Part shown: one piece after another, positions 22,762 through 31,381 of the stretch
Layout: each line of letters starts with the position of its first letter
Numbering within the stretch: the stretch's first letter is position 1
Origin: DASRCB01 sp035653295
GTDB taxonomy: Bacteria; Acidobacteriota; Terriglobia; Bryobacterales; Bryobacteraceae
Length of the DNA stretch: 32,175 bases
Direction: 5' to 3'
Assembly (NCBI GenBank): GCA_035653295.1
Contig: DASRCB010000228.1
Span: 1-32,175, forward strand
The notes under the pieces: generated by a model
What the model saw: only the letters and a program-made list of their open reading frames with translations
Databases searched by the model: none
Told to the model about the DNA's origin: nothing
Program-made: the position numbers and the translations under genes

Positions 22762-24372
22762 ATGGGACACTCCTCCGCCATATTGCTGATCTGCGCCGCG
22801 ACGGCTGTGACGCCCATGAGCGTCGTCGTCGACGTCCGCCCTGGGGACGTCGCCGCCGCCCCTCCGGCCGCGAACTGGACCTCCTATAACGGCGATTACA
22901 CCGGACGCCGATTCAGCAGCCTCGCGCAGATTCATCGGCGGAACGTGTCGGCGCTGCGCGCGGAATGGGTTTTTCATTCGCCGAACTCGAGTTCGATGGA
23001 GGCGACTCCCGTCGTCGTCAACGGCCTCATGTTCGTCACGTCCGCGAACGATGCATTCGCGCTCGATGCGGCCACCGGCCGTGTGGTCTGGCATTACTCA
23101 CGCGCGGTGACGGAAGGGCTCATCGACGACGCCTCGGCCCATCACAATCGCGGGGTCGGGTTGTGGCGCAACCGGCTCTACATGGAAACCGACAACGCCC
23201 ACCTGCTTTGCCTGGACGCGCGGTCGGGTCATCTGCTGTGGGATGTCGCGTATGCGCCGGGCAATCCGAACTATGGCGCCACCAGCGCTCCGCTCGTGGT
23301 TAAAGACAAGGTGCTGGTCGGGACCTCGGGCGGCGACGACGGCGTGCGCGGTTTCATCGCTGCGTTCGATGCCGAAACGGGCAAAGAAGCATGGCGCTTC
23401 TGGACCATTCCCGGCCCCGGTGAGCCCGGATCGGAAAGCTGGCCTGGACAGATGTATCTTCGGGGTGGCGCCACCACGTGGATGCCGGGCACATACGATC
23501 CGGTGCTGAACACCGTGTACTGGGGCACCAGCAATCCGGCGCCGGACTTCGATGGCGACCCGCGTCCCGGCGACGACCTGTACTCCGACTGCGTGCTCGC
23601 CATCGACCCCGATAACGGCCGCCTGAAATGGCATTTCCAGTTCACGCCCCATGATCTGTTCGATTACGACGCCACGGAAACGCCTGTGCTGGCGGACATG
23701 ACCTGGCGAGGCGCCCCGCGAAAGCTGCTCCTCGAGGCGAACCGCAACGGGTTCGTGTACATCCTCGACCGCACTAACGGCGCATTCCTGGCGGCGGCGC
23801 CATTCGTTGAAAAGCTGACGTGGGCGAAGGGAATCGACGCGCACGGCCGCCCTGTGCGCAGCGGGCTCGAGCCGACCTCCGCCGGCACGGTGGTTTGTCC
23901 CGGCTACGCGGGGGCGACGAACTGGTACGCTCCATCCTGGAATCCTTCCACCCGGCTCATGTACTTCATGGCCTACGAGGATTGCCAGCGCTTCTTCAAA
24001 GAACCCCAGGAATTCAGCGAAGGCCGTGAGTACTACGCGACGGGCGTCAAGAGCATTCCCGGCGAGCACGGGCGGAAGATCCTGCTGGCCTGGAATCCCG
24101 AAACCGCCGCGTTCGCGTGGAAATACCCGCAGATCGGCTCCGGGCGTTCATCCGGAGGAACGATGACCACCGCCGGCGGCCTCGTATTCTTCGCTGACGA
24201 TGCCGAGTCGTTCGAAGCCGTCGACGCCGAAAGCGGCGCGGCGCTCTGGCACTTCAACACCGGCCAGACCATACACGCTTCGCCCATGAGCTACGCCGTG
24301 AACGGCCGGCAATACGTCGCCATCGCCGCCGGAAGTGATGTGTTCAGTTTCGCGCTGCCAAATACGCCATGA
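22762..24372 (+). CDS. PQQ-dependent dehydrogenase, methanol/ethanol family-like beta-propeller
   Basis: 536 residues, an eight-bladed propeller quinoprotein, shorter than MxaF/XoxF because the C-terminal extension is missing. Opening blade: WTSYNGDYTGRRFSSLAQI. The segment SGGDDGVRGF aligns with the MxaF SGAELGVRGY metal-site segment, with Asp for the ligand Glu. GTSNPAP carries the ligand Asn. PHDLFDYDATE contains the catalytic Asp (D301) and a second Asp two residues on (D303), the position that marks lanthanide-type enzymes. No vicinal Cys-Cys pair. The last blade is HASPMSYAVNGRQYVAIAAG. It should oxidise an alcohol, sugar or aldehyde in the periplasm and pass electrons to the cytochrome encoded divergently. 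The N terminus (MGHSSAILLICAATAV) is a short plausible signal peptide. ATGA overlap couples it to the lactonase gene. Substrate unknown. Confidence 0.88.
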   Translation: MGHSSAILLICAATAVTPMSVVVDVRPGDVAAAPPAANWTSYNGDYTGRRFSSLAQIHRRNVSALRAEWVFHSPNSSSMEATPVVVNGLMFVTSANDAFALDAATGRVVWHYSRAVTEGLIDDASAHHNRGVGLWRNRLYMETDNAHLLCLDARSGHLLWDVAYAPGNPNYGATSAPLVVKDKVLVGTSGGDDGVRGFIAAFDAETGKEAWRFWTIPGPGEPGSESWPGQMYLRGGATTWMPGTYDPVLNTVYWGTSNPAPDFDGDPRPGDDLYSDCVLAIDPDNGRLKWHFQFTPHDLFDYDATETPVLADMTWRGAPRKLLLEANRNGFVYILDRTNGAFLAAAPFVEKLTWAKGIDAHGRPVRSGLEPTSAGTVVCPGYAGATNWYAPSWNPSTRLMYFMAYEDCQRFFKEPQEFSEGREYYATGVKSIPGEHGRKILLAWNPETAAFAWKYPQIGSGRSSGGTMTTAGGLVFFADDAESFEAVDAESGAALWHFNTGQTIHASPMSYAVNGRQYVAIAAGSDVFSFALPNTP

Positions 24373-25283
24373 TCAAACCCACTCTCATCGCCATCTGCCT
24401 CGCCGTGCTCGCGGGCGCGCAGGACTCATCGCGCTTTGCGGCGTTGATCGACTCTTCCGCCAAGGCCGAGAAGATCGCCGGCGGGTTCGGTTTCACTGAA
24501 GGCCCCGTCTGGGACCCCAAAGGCTTTCTCTACGTCAGCGATGAGGAGCAGAACTTTATCTATCGTGTCTTCCTGGACGGCCGGCGCGAAAAGGTGATCG
24601 CGCTGGGCGACCCGGACGGCAGCACCTACGATCGCGCTCACCGCCTTATCGACTGCGCCAGCGTGCTGCGCGCCATCATTGCCGTCCAGCCCGATGGTAA
24701 GTATCAGGTGCTGGCCGGCCGCTATCAGGGAAAGCGATTCAACAGCCCCAACGACGTCGTACTCGGCCCGGACGGCGCGCTCTACTTCACGGATCCCACG
24801 CTCGACCTGCCCAAAGGCGAGAAGCAGGAGCTTGCCTTTCAGGGTGTGTTTCGCCTGGGGAAGGATGGCAGGGTGACTCTGCTCACGACAGACCTGGCGC
24901 AGCCGAACGGGATCGCGTTCTCGCCCGATGGCAAAAAGCTGTATGTTGACGACAGCGAGCGTCGGAACATCCGGGTGTACGACTTCCGCTCAGACGGCAC
25001 GATCGCGAAAGGCCGCATCTTCGGCGAGGAGCCAGGGGAGAAGAACGACGGCGTACCGGACGGAATTCGCGTCGACCGCGCCGGCAATCTGTTCGTTACC
25101 GGGCCGCACGGCGTATGGGTGTGGGACGCGGCCGGCCATCATCTGGGAACAATCGTGATGCCCGAGCAGCCGGCGAACCTGGCATGGGGCGATGCGGACC
25201 TGAGCACGCTGTATCTGACGGCAACGCATTCCGTTTACCGGTTGCGGACGAAGACGCGCGGGTTTGTGCCTTATCTGAAGTAA
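24369..25283 (+). CDS. SMP-30/gluconolactonase family protein, exported
   Basis: 304 residues with an N-terminal signal peptide (MIKPTLIAICLAVLAGAQ). Six-bladed propeller of the SMP-30/gluconolaconase/LRE family: the first blade has GFTEGPVWDPKGFLYVSD, containing the metal-ligand Glu; the central blades have the FNSPNDVVLGPDGALYFTDPT motif with the ligand Asn; and later PNGIAFSPDGKKLYVDDSE supplies the catalytic Asp region. These enzymes hydrolyse sugar lactones with a divalent metal. It overlaps the PQQ dehydrogenase stop by four bases, consistent with oxidation of an aldose or similar compound to a lactone followed by ring opening, both in the periplasm (inference). Its last 13 bases overlap the convergent BtuF-like gene. 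Confidence 0.9.
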   Translation: MIKPTLIAICLAVLAGAQDSSRFAALIDSSAKAEKIAGGFGFTEGPVWDPKGFLYVSDEEQNFIYRVFLDGRREKVIALGDPDGSTYDRAHRLIDCASVLRAIIAVQPDGKYQVLAGRYQGKRFNSPNDVVLGPDGALYFTDPTLDLPKGEKQELAFQGVFRLGKDGRVTLLTTDLAQPNGIAFSPDGKKLYVDDSERRNIRVYDFRSDGTIAKGRIFGEEPGEKNDGVPDGIRVDRAGNLFVTGPHGVWVWDAAGHHLGTIVMPEQPANLAWGDADLSTLYLTATHSVYRLRTKTRGFVPYLK

Positions 25284-26191
25284 CCACGCAGCTCGCGGAT
25301 CCATTGCCAGTGCGCGCCTTCGCTTCTCTCGCCGGAGATGATGCCGTGCACGATTTCCGCGATGATCTCCGCCGTCCGCGCGACGGTCATGCCGGAGCGA
25401 TTAAAGAACAGGTTGCCGTCGGCGAACGCGACCCTGCCGTCGTGCACGGCGCGAAGCTCGTGCCACCACAGGTAGTGTTCCAGTACCGAGAGCTCACCGC
25501 AGGCGCGCGGCAGGTCGAGACCGCAGGGCGCTACGATCACATACTCCGGATCGGAGCCTTTCAGCAGATCGGATGCGATCGCGAACGAGTGCTGCTCGCG
25601 ATTTCCAAGCGCAGGTTCGGCGCCGGCGATGTCGACCAGTTCCGGTCCCCAGTTGCCCATGGGGAAGATCGGGTCGGTCCACTCCAGCACCGCCAGCGAC
25701 GGACGCCGCAGGCCCGCGGTTCGCAGCGACGCGAGACGCTGCCGCTCACCGGCGACCAGCGCACAGCCGCGCTCCTCCCGGTCGAGTGCGCGGGCCACCT
25801 GACCGATCGACGCAAATATCTCGTCCAGCGACGAAGCGGCCAGCGGCAGCACAGGCACGCAGGGAATACATCCGCCGCTTCGTTCGAGGTCGCCGGGAGT
25901 GATGGCGCAGACCTCGCAGTGCGACTGGGCAATGATCAGGTCCGGCTTCAGCTCGCGAATCAAGTCCGTATCGATTCGGTAGAGCGGTTCGCCCAGGCGC
26001 ATGCGTCGCCTTACCTCGCGATCGATATCGCCGCTCGACATCGAAACGTCGAACGCGGGCTCGCTGCACGACGGCAAGCGACGCACCCACGCGGGATTGT
26101 CACATTCATGCGAGCGGCCAACGAGAGTCGCGCCCGCCTCCAGCGCGCAAACGATCTCCGTTGCGCTGGCCAGCAGAGAAACGACCCGCAT
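25271..26191 (-). CDS. Cytosolic BtuF-like cobalamin-binding protein
   Basis: 306 residues of the BtuF/TroA substrate-binding fold: starts MRVVSLLASATEIVCAL, then GRSHECDNP, with the LKPDLIIAQSHCEVCA segment in the first lobe and the SVLEHYLWWHELRAVHDGRV and NRSGMTVARTAEIIAEIVH parts in the second. There is no signal peptide or lipobox, unlike transport-linked BtuF, so the protein probably stays in the cytoplasm. This soluble subgroup is widely annotated as cobalamin-binding but its function is not established. The longer frame starting at 26233 runs into the preceding gene; the ATG at 26191, four bases after the RDD gene stop, gives the family N terminus. It is the last gene of the reverse-strand operon, and its stop lies inside the end of the lactonase gene. 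Confidence 0.87.
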   Translation of the reverse strand: MRVVSLLASATEIVCALEAGATLVGRSHECDNPAWVRRLPSCSEPAFDVSMSSGDIDREVRRRMRLGEPLYRIDTDLIRELKPDLIIAQSHCEVCAITPGDLERSGGCIPCVPVLPLAASSLDEIFASIGQVARALDREERGCALVAGERQRLASLRTAGLRRPSLAVLEWTDPIFPMGNWGPELVDIAGAEPALGNREQHSFAIASDLLKGSDPEYVIVAPCGLDLPRACGELSVLEHYLWWHELRAVHDGRVAFADGNLFFNRSGMTVARTAEIIAEIVHGIISGERSEGAHWQWIRELRGYFR

Positions 26192-26195
26192 CCCG

Positions 26196-26957
26196 CTACT
26201 TCCTGCCGCTGCTGAACAGGATCTGGACGACATCGCGAACGTACTGCTCGCTGCTCAGGCCATCCAGCGCTTCCGGCGGAAACGCCTGCTTCGCCTGAAA
26301 GTGGCGGGCCAGATCGTCGAATAGTTCGAGCCGCGCCTCCGGGTCCAGTTCATCCCTGCGCAGCACGGCCGACAGCGCGGCCTCCGCTTCCTGGGGCGTG
26401 CAGCGCTGGCGCAGGCGCGCGCACAGCGTGGGCCACTGGCGCAGCGAGTTGTATTGCAGCCGAAGCGTCTCGCTGAGCTGTGGATGCTCCGCGCTTTCGT
26501 GGCGAATGACAACCGTTCCGGCGCCCATGTCGCCGAATCGCTGCGCCCGAGGCGAGACGGCGCACGCCAGGCCGCCCGCGCCGTAGAACAGCGGCAGCGC
26601 GTCGACGGCGCGCAGCACGTTCCGAACAATGACCTGCGCCGGTGAGAGCCGCAGCCCGCCCGCATCGATGACGCGGATGCCGAGAACGCGTTTGCCAACC
26701 GTCTGCCCGCGCCAGAGCCATTCCAGCGCGATGGCGTACCCGACGTCCAGACCGAAGAACAGGACTGCGTTGAGGGCGACGCCCCAGTCCGCGCTGACGG
26801 CGTGAACAACCTCCACGGCCGCTCGCAGGCCCTGCGCCGCGGCGGCGACGCAGCAGGTATCGATGATGAGCGCGAGCATACGCGTGATCGGACCCGCAAG
26901 CGTCCACGAGAAGGTTACGCCTTCGGGCGTCTGCACCGTCAGCGTGCGCTCGATCAT
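26196..26957 (-). CDS. RDD-family membrane protein
   Basis: 253 residues. The RDD signature is visible in RMLALIIDTCC (Arg and the first Asp of the family name) in the first hydrophobic helix at about 21-40, followed by helices near 55-85 (a FFGLDVGYAIALEWLWRG-type segment with QTVGKRVLGIRVI) and near 120-140. The C-terminal third (about 165-253) is soluble and helical, with a segment ARLELFDDLARHFQAKQAF. RDD proteins are small inner-membrane proteins, some linked to ion transport; the role here is unknown. The ATG at 26957 overlaps the SpoIIM-like stop by four bases. The open frame extends upstream to 27107 through the neighbouring gene and is not used. Confidence 0.85.
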   Translation of the reverse strand: MIERTLTVQTPEGVTFSWTLAGPITRMLALIIDTCCVAAAAQGLRAAVEVVHAVSADWGVALNAVLFFGLDVGYAIALEWLWRGQTVGKRVLGIRVIDAGGLRLSPAQVIVRNVLRAVDALPLFYGAGGLACAVSPRAQRFGDMGAGTVVIRHESAEHPQLSETLRLQYNSLRQWPTLCARLRQRCTPQEAEAALSAVLRRDELDPEARLELFDDLARHFQAKQAFPPEALDGLSSEQYVRDVVQILFSSGRK

Positions 26958-27961
26958 GACTGCGCGCCAGCCTCGCCGCCGCGCCCCGCCGTGCCCAGGA
27001 AGGCGCACAGCGCGATCAGCTCGAAACAGCCGAACGCAATTTTGGCGGCGTACGGCAGCACGGGCCGATGGTACTGGGAGATGAAGCTCTCTACAATTCC
27101 CGCCCAAACCAGAAGCACGGCGGCGCCGCCGGCCAGTGTGACCACGGCGGGCAGAACCTCGCGAAGACGCTGCCGCGGAGGGGTCCTGTCACCGCGGCCA
27201 ATCAGCGCTTTCGCCAGCACGAACGCGGCTTGGCCGGCGATGAGAATCGCCGGAATCTCGATCACACCGTGCGGCATGAGCCACCCCAGCAGAAATACCG
27301 TATATCCGGCGCGAACATAATCGAGCGCGACGGCTCCGAGGACCACGCCGTTGTAAAACAACATGAGCACGGAGCCTACGCCGCAGGTGATGCCCAGCGC
27401 CAGCGTGAAAAGCGCGACGCGGGTGTTGTGGGTCATCAGCTGCGCGGAGAACGTCGCGCGATGGCCGGCCAGATGCTTGTTCGGCCCGGCCTCCTCCTGG
27501 CGAACGCGCTCCCCGGGATCGCCCTCCAGCCCCGGAAACGGCATCAGCACCTGCTTCGCGAGAGGGTCCACCGCGACTGCAAACGCGCCGAAGGCGGTCC
27601 CGGCGATCGTCAGCGCGACCGAGAGCATGAACGCGCCGAAGTGCCGCCGGAAGATTCGGGGAAACTCACCGAAGAACCAGCGCGCGGGAGAAAAACGGGA
27701 TTGCCGGCGGCGCGTTTCGTAAATTTCGGCGTACACGCGCCCCACCAGCGCACTCAGATACCGCCGCGTTTGCGATTCCGCACTGAACGTGCTCAGGCGC
27801 ACGAGATCGGCTGACGCTCGCTCATACAGGTAATGCAGCCGGCGCGCGCCCTCATAGCTCAGCTTCGCGCCCGGATCCGCGCCGAGCCGGTCGGCCATGC
27901 GTTCCAGCTCCTGCCAGTGCGGCCGATTTTCGGCGACGAACCGTTCGAGGTCGAGAATCAT
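26954..27961 (-). CDS. Stage II sporulation protein M-like membrane protein
   Basis: 335 residues. A soluble helical N-terminal part (1-100, MILDLERFVAENRPHWQELE) precedes the SpoIIM-type membrane domain: helix near 113-135 (FMLSVALTIAGTAFGAFAV), a loop of about 60 residues, helices from 190 (VALFTLALGITCGVGSVLMLF), the FFLLGWLMPHGVIEIPA-like segment with the conserved PHG.IE motif, and further helices to the C terminus. In sporulators SpoIIM supports septal peptidoglycan hydrolysis, but this extended form occurs in non-sporulating bacteria beside MoxR/DUF58/RDD genes, with unknown function. Start at 27961 overlaps the DUF58 stop by four bases; the longer frame to 28090 lies inside the neighbouring gene. 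Confidence 0.88.
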   Translation of the reverse strand: MILDLERFVAENRPHWQELERMADRLGADPGAKLSYEGARRLHYLYERASADLVRLSTFSAESQTRRYLSALVGRVYAEIYETRRRQSRFSPARWFFGEFPRIFRRHFGAFMLSVALTIAGTAFGAFAVAVDPLAKQVLMPFPGLEGDPGERVRQEEAGPNKHLAGHRATFSAQLMTHNTRVALFTLALGITCGVGSVLMLFYNGVVLGAVALDYVRAGYTVFLLGWLMPHGVIEIPAILIAGQAAFVLAKALIGRGDRTPPRQRLREVLPAVVTLAGGAAVLLVWAGIVESFISQYHRPVLPYAAKIAFGCFELIALCAFLGTAGRGGEAGAQS

Positions 27962-29259
27962 ATCGCCTGCCTCTGCCGCACGTTTCGATAAAACTGCGCC
28001 AGTTCCAGCGTGAGGCGCGATGCGTCGGCGGTCATCATTCGAATGCCTCGCGCCCCCAGCTTGCCGGCTGTTTCGCGCAAACGCCGCCACGCCAGGTGCC
28101 CGCCCAGGCGTTCGTAAACCTCAGAGTCGGAAGCGGCGGGCAGATCGAACAAGGATCGCGTCGCGGCATCGCGCACCGAGGCGACCGCCAGCAGGTGCCT
28201 GTGCGACAGCGTCGCCGCAGCCCGTATGAAGTCCTCCGCGAGCACCGGATCATCGAGTTCCGTCAGGAATACCAGCATCGCCCGCCGGCGCAGCCGCGCA
28301 TCGAGGATCGTGAAAAGCTCCCCGTAATCCGGCGTCACCATGCGCGATTTCAGATCGAGCAGCGCGTTGCGGCAGGCGCTGAAGTGCGCGTGCGTGCTGC
28401 CCGCGCGAACGAACGCGTGCACCGTATCGCTGAACGTGATCAGCCCGAACAGATCGCCCTGTTGCCGGCTGGCCAGTGCAAGGCCGAGCGTCGCGCTGAC
28501 ATAGCGCTCCAGAATGTCGTCGCCATCAGCGCACGCGCGTCCGGTAAGCCGCGAGCAATCGATGACGGCATAGATCTCCTGCGCCCGCTCGATGCGAAAC
28601 GTTCGCGTGACCAGGCGGCTGCGGCGCGCCGTAGCCTTCCAGTGAATCTCGTTGATCGCATCCCCGGGGATGTACTCTCGCAGGTTCTCGAACTCGCGGC
28701 CACGCCCTACCTGCCGCTGGATGTGCAGCCCCGACCCACGCCGAGTCAGCAGCGGCGCGAGCAGTCGCCGGTCGGCGCCGAGGTCGGGATAGACACGGAC
28801 CTCGCTTTGCAGCGGAACGGTGCGCCGTACGCTCCACAGGCCCAGCGGCGACGCTGCTTCAAGGGCGGCAGCGCCAATCGGGAACGTGCCGCGAATCGGA
28901 GCCTTGCATTCCATGGAGAGAACGGAGGGCACGGCGGCATCGAAATCGTCGCGCTCGCAGCCCAGCTCCGCGGGCACGAGGATACCAACACGCACCGTAC
29001 GCTGCGCATGCTCCGCCCCCCGAATCACCACGGGAACGGTGCCGCCCCTGCGCCGCACCAGCCGGATCACCTGCGGCAGTTCAACGGCAACACCCTCTGT
29101 CTTTCCGCGGCCCAGCATGGCATCTACCGCCAGCACGGCAACGAACAAAACAACCAATACGACAGCAGCAAACAGAGCGCCTGGCGCGGCCGCGAGCAAA
29201 GCAGCCGGGACGACCACAAACCCGAAAGCGACCAATAATCGTGTGCGCGGAACGATCAT
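27958..29259 (-). CDS. DUF58 domain protein (vWA-like, MoxR partner)
   Basis: 433 residues. Two N-terminal hydrophobic helices (about 7-45) anchor it in the membrane; a beta-rich segment follows, then the DUF58 signature near 205-225 (YIPGDAINEIHWKATARRS) and a von Willebrand A-like fold from about 235 (YAVIDCSRL, where D of DCSR stands at the MIDAS position). DUF58 proteins accompany MoxR ATPases and are thought to help assemble or activate partner proteins with metal sites or membrane complexes. It overlaps the MoxR stop and the SpoIIM-like start by four bases each. Confidence 0.92.
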   Translation of the reverse strand: MIVPRTRLLVAFGFVVVPAALLAAAPGALFAAVVLVVLFVAVLAVDAMLGRGKTEGVAVELPQVIRLVRRRGGTVPVVIRGAEHAQRTVRVGILVPAELGCERDDFDAAVPSVLSMECKAPIRGTFPIGAAALEAASPLGLWSVRRTVPLQSEVRVYPDLGADRRLLAPLLTRRGSGLHIQRQVGRGREFENLREYIPGDAINEIHWKATARRSRLVTRTFRIERAQEIYAVIDCSRLTGRACADGDDILERYVSATLGLALASRQQGDLFGLITFSDTVHAFVRAGSTHAHFSACRNALLDLKSRMVTPDYGELFTILDARLRRRAMLVFLTELDDPVLAEDFIRAAATLSHRHLLAVASVRDAATRSLFDLPAASDSEVYERLGGHLAWRRLRETAGKLGARGIRMMTADASRLTLELAQFYRNVRQRQAI

Positions 29260-30221
29260 TTGGGAACCGGGATCTCCGCCACAATCTGTTGCAATACTTC
29301 CGCCGCGTTCAGCCCTTCCAGCTCGAACTCCGGCCGCAGCACCAGGCGGTGGGCCAGAACTGGAATGACCAGTGCGCGGATGTCATCCGGGATGACGAAA
29401 TCGCGGCCCTGAATGGCGGCATATGCGCGGCTGGCCAGCAGCAGCGCCTGAGTCCCGCGCGGGCCCGCGCCGGCCATCACCGATTCGTGCGATCGCGTGC
29501 GCCGGACGAGATCGACCGCGTATGTGGCCAGCTCTTCGGCAAACGTAATGGCCGCGAGCGCACGCCGCACCACGGACAGCTGTTCCGGCTGAAGCACCGG
29601 CTGCACGCACCCAGCCGCAAGCGCATCCTCGGGCGCGGCGCCGGTCAGCATCCGCCGCCCCAGTTCGGCTTCCTCATCGCGCTCCGGAAAGGACATCGGG
29701 ATCTTCATCATGAAGCGGTCCTTCTGCGCTTCCGGCAGCGGATAAGTGCCCTCGTACTCGATCGGGTTCTGCGTCGCGAACACGGTGAAGTCAGGCGAAA
29801 GCGGGTGCGTCTCCTGATCGATGGTCACGGTGCGCTCCTGCATCGCTTCCAGCAGCGCCGCCTGGGTACGCGCCGGCGCGCGGTTGATCTCGTCGGCCAG
29901 CAGGAACGTCGTGAACACCGGTCCGCGAACCAGCGTGAACTCCCCGCGCTGCATGCTGTAGACATTCGTGCCCGTGATGTCGGACGGCATCAGGTCCGGC
30001 GTGAACTGCACCCGTGCGAAAGTCCCGCCGAGGACATGCGCGAGCGTTCTCGTGAGCAGCGTTTTTGCCACGCCGGGAACGCCCTCCAGCAGCGCGTGGT
30101 TCGCGGTGAAGATGCACACCAGCGCGAAGTCGATGGCCTGGTCCTGACCAATGACCACTCTTTTCACTTCGCTGCGCGCGCGTTCAAGGACGCCCCTTAA
30201 CTGCTCGAAGTCTGCTTCCAT
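29256..30221 (-). CDS. MoxR-family AAA+ ATPase
   Basis: 321 residues, typical length. Walker A is GVPGVAKT (47-54, K53), Walker B is LLADEINRA (D110, E111), sensor 1 ATQNPIEYEGTYPLPEAQ follows, and the C-terminal lid contains the RTRSHESVMAGAGPRGTQAL segment that identifies the MoxR class. MoxR ATPases are chaperone-like and work with vWA partners; here the DUF58 gene next in the operon is the expected partner. The ATG at 30221 lies 25 bases inside the DUF4350 gene, so the two genes overlap. Confidence 0.95.
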   Translation of the reverse strand: MEADFEQLRGVLERARSEVKRVVIGQDQAIDFALVCIFTANHALLEGVPGVAKTLLTRTLAHVLGGTFARVQFTPDLMPSDITGTNVYSMQRGEFTLVRGPVFTTFLLADEINRAPARTQAALLEAMQERTVTIDQETHPLSPDFTVFATQNPIEYEGTYPLPEAQKDRFMMKIPMSFPERDEEAELGRRMLTGAAPEDALAAGCVQPVLQPEQLSVVRRALAAITFAEELATYAVDLVRRTRSHESVMAGAGPRGTQALLLASRAYAAIQGRDFVIPDDIRALVIPVLAHRLVLRPEFELEGLNAAEVLQQIVAEIPVPK

Positions 30222-31381
30222 GGATGGCGGATTTCCTCCAGTGTTCTATGCACGAGCTGATATGCGGCCGCGGGGTGCTCGGATGTCGAACTCGCCGCCA
30301 GCGCCGATTCCAGTCGTTCCCTCTGCCAGCCGGCGAGTTGCTGCGCGGCGAGCAGCGATAGATATTCAGCCGCGCACACTGCCGCGAGCTCCCGTTGCGG
30401 AATGCTGCGCGTCAGCAGGCAGACCAGACCTTCCGCGGACGAGCCGCCGCGCAGACGCGCATACTCCCGCCGTGCTGCGGGCGCGCGCGGGGGAAACACG
30501 GCAGCGTTCTTCCAGATGAACAGGGCGGCAAGCACGAGCAGCGCCAGCACCGCTCCCACCAGATGGTATCGGCGCATGAGCCCGGCGATGCTCCCGGCCT
30601 CCTCGATGCCCAGATGGCTTTCGTCGAAAACGACAGTGTGGTTCGGACCCACAAGGCTGGACAGCGCCTGCGCGTCCGGCTGCTTCGAGAGCGCATCGTT
30701 GCTGAGCATCCAGGAATCCGCGATGAGCACGACGGAGCCGGCCTTCCAGCGCCGCTCGATAAGGACCGGATGGTCGCGCCACGTCTGCACCACGGTCCAT
30801 TCCGGCGCAAGGCGATCGAACCAGAGCGCAGTATGGCGCGGCAGGTCGGCCTCATCGATCTTCACGTCCGCAGTTCGATTCGTCGCGTGCTCGCGCGCCA
30901 GCGACACGCCCAGCTTCTGTAACAGCGCCTGCGCCGCGGCGGGCCTCTTTTTCTCCTGTTCCTGTTTGGGCGAGGGCTGGTCCGGCCGCTCCAGCGGCGA
31001 ATTCCGTGGGACCTTGTACCGCCATTCCGGGAGGAACGCGATGACGACCCGCGCGCCGTCACCCGCGAGCCGCTCGATATCCGGCGCCATCTCGCTCTGC
31101 AGCTGAGCAACGCCTGCATCGCCATTCAGACCCAGCAGGAACACTGTCGTGTTTCGACCGTGAACCTGTTTGAGTGGAACGGTGTTCCGCAGCACCGTCA
31201 CGCCGGGCTGAAGGGCAATGCTCTCGTACAATGCGCGCGTCCCCAGAGGGTCCGGTCGAAAGCTCGAATACGCGGGGTACACGTCGCCCGATTCGAAGCG
31301 CAAATTGAACAGCTCGCCGAGCCCGGCGGCAAAGCCGAGAGCCAGCGCGGCTATGAGCACAACCTTAACTCGCGGGCCCAT
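30197..31381 (-). CDS. DUF4350 domain membrane protein
   Basis: 394 residues. An N-terminal helix (6-25, KVVLIAALALGFAAGLGELF) is a signal anchor; the YSSFRPDPLGTRALYESI motif (about 39-56) marks the DUF4350 family, in which a large extracytoplasmic domain of GATase-like fold follows. A second membrane helix lies near 277-295 (LVGAVLALLVLAALFIW), leaving a C-terminal cytoplasmic region of about 100 residues. Function unknown; it regularly accompanies DUF4129, MoxR and DUF58 genes and is presumed part of the same membrane complex. It overlaps both neighbours (17 bases with DUF4129, 25 with MoxR). Confidence 0.85.
   Translation of the reverse strand: MGPRVKVVLIAALALGFAAGLGELFNLRFESGDVYPAYSSFRPDPLGTRALYESIALQPGVTVLRNTVPLKQVHGRNTTVFLLGLNGDAGVAQLQSEMAPDIERLAGDGARVVIAFLPEWRYKVPRNSPLERPDQPSPKQEQEKKRPAAAQALLQKLGVSLAREHATNRTADVKIDEADLPRHTALWFDRLAPEWTVVQTWRDHPVLIERRWKAGSVVLIADSWMLSNDALSKQPDAQALSSLVGPNHTVVFDESHLGIEEAGSIAGLMRRYHLVGAVLALLVLAALFIWKNAAVFPPRAPAARREYARLRGGSSAEGLVCLLTRSIPQRELAAVCAAEYLSLLAAQQLAGWQRERLESALAASSTSEHPAAAYQLVHRTLEEIRHPWKQTSSS

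Noticed and set aside
22729..23094. Upstream extension of the cytochrome gene
   Set aside because: Runs antisense through the start of the PQQ dehydrogenase gene; the lipoprotein signal sequence begins at 22728.
23098..24069. 323-residue reverse-strand open frame opposite the PQQ dehydrogenase
   Set aside because: Antisense shadow with no domain; forward propeller repeats are clear.
28096..29238. 380-residue forward open frame opposite the DUF58 gene
   Set aside because: Arg/Gln/His-rich antisense shadow; DUF58 motif is on the reverse strand.
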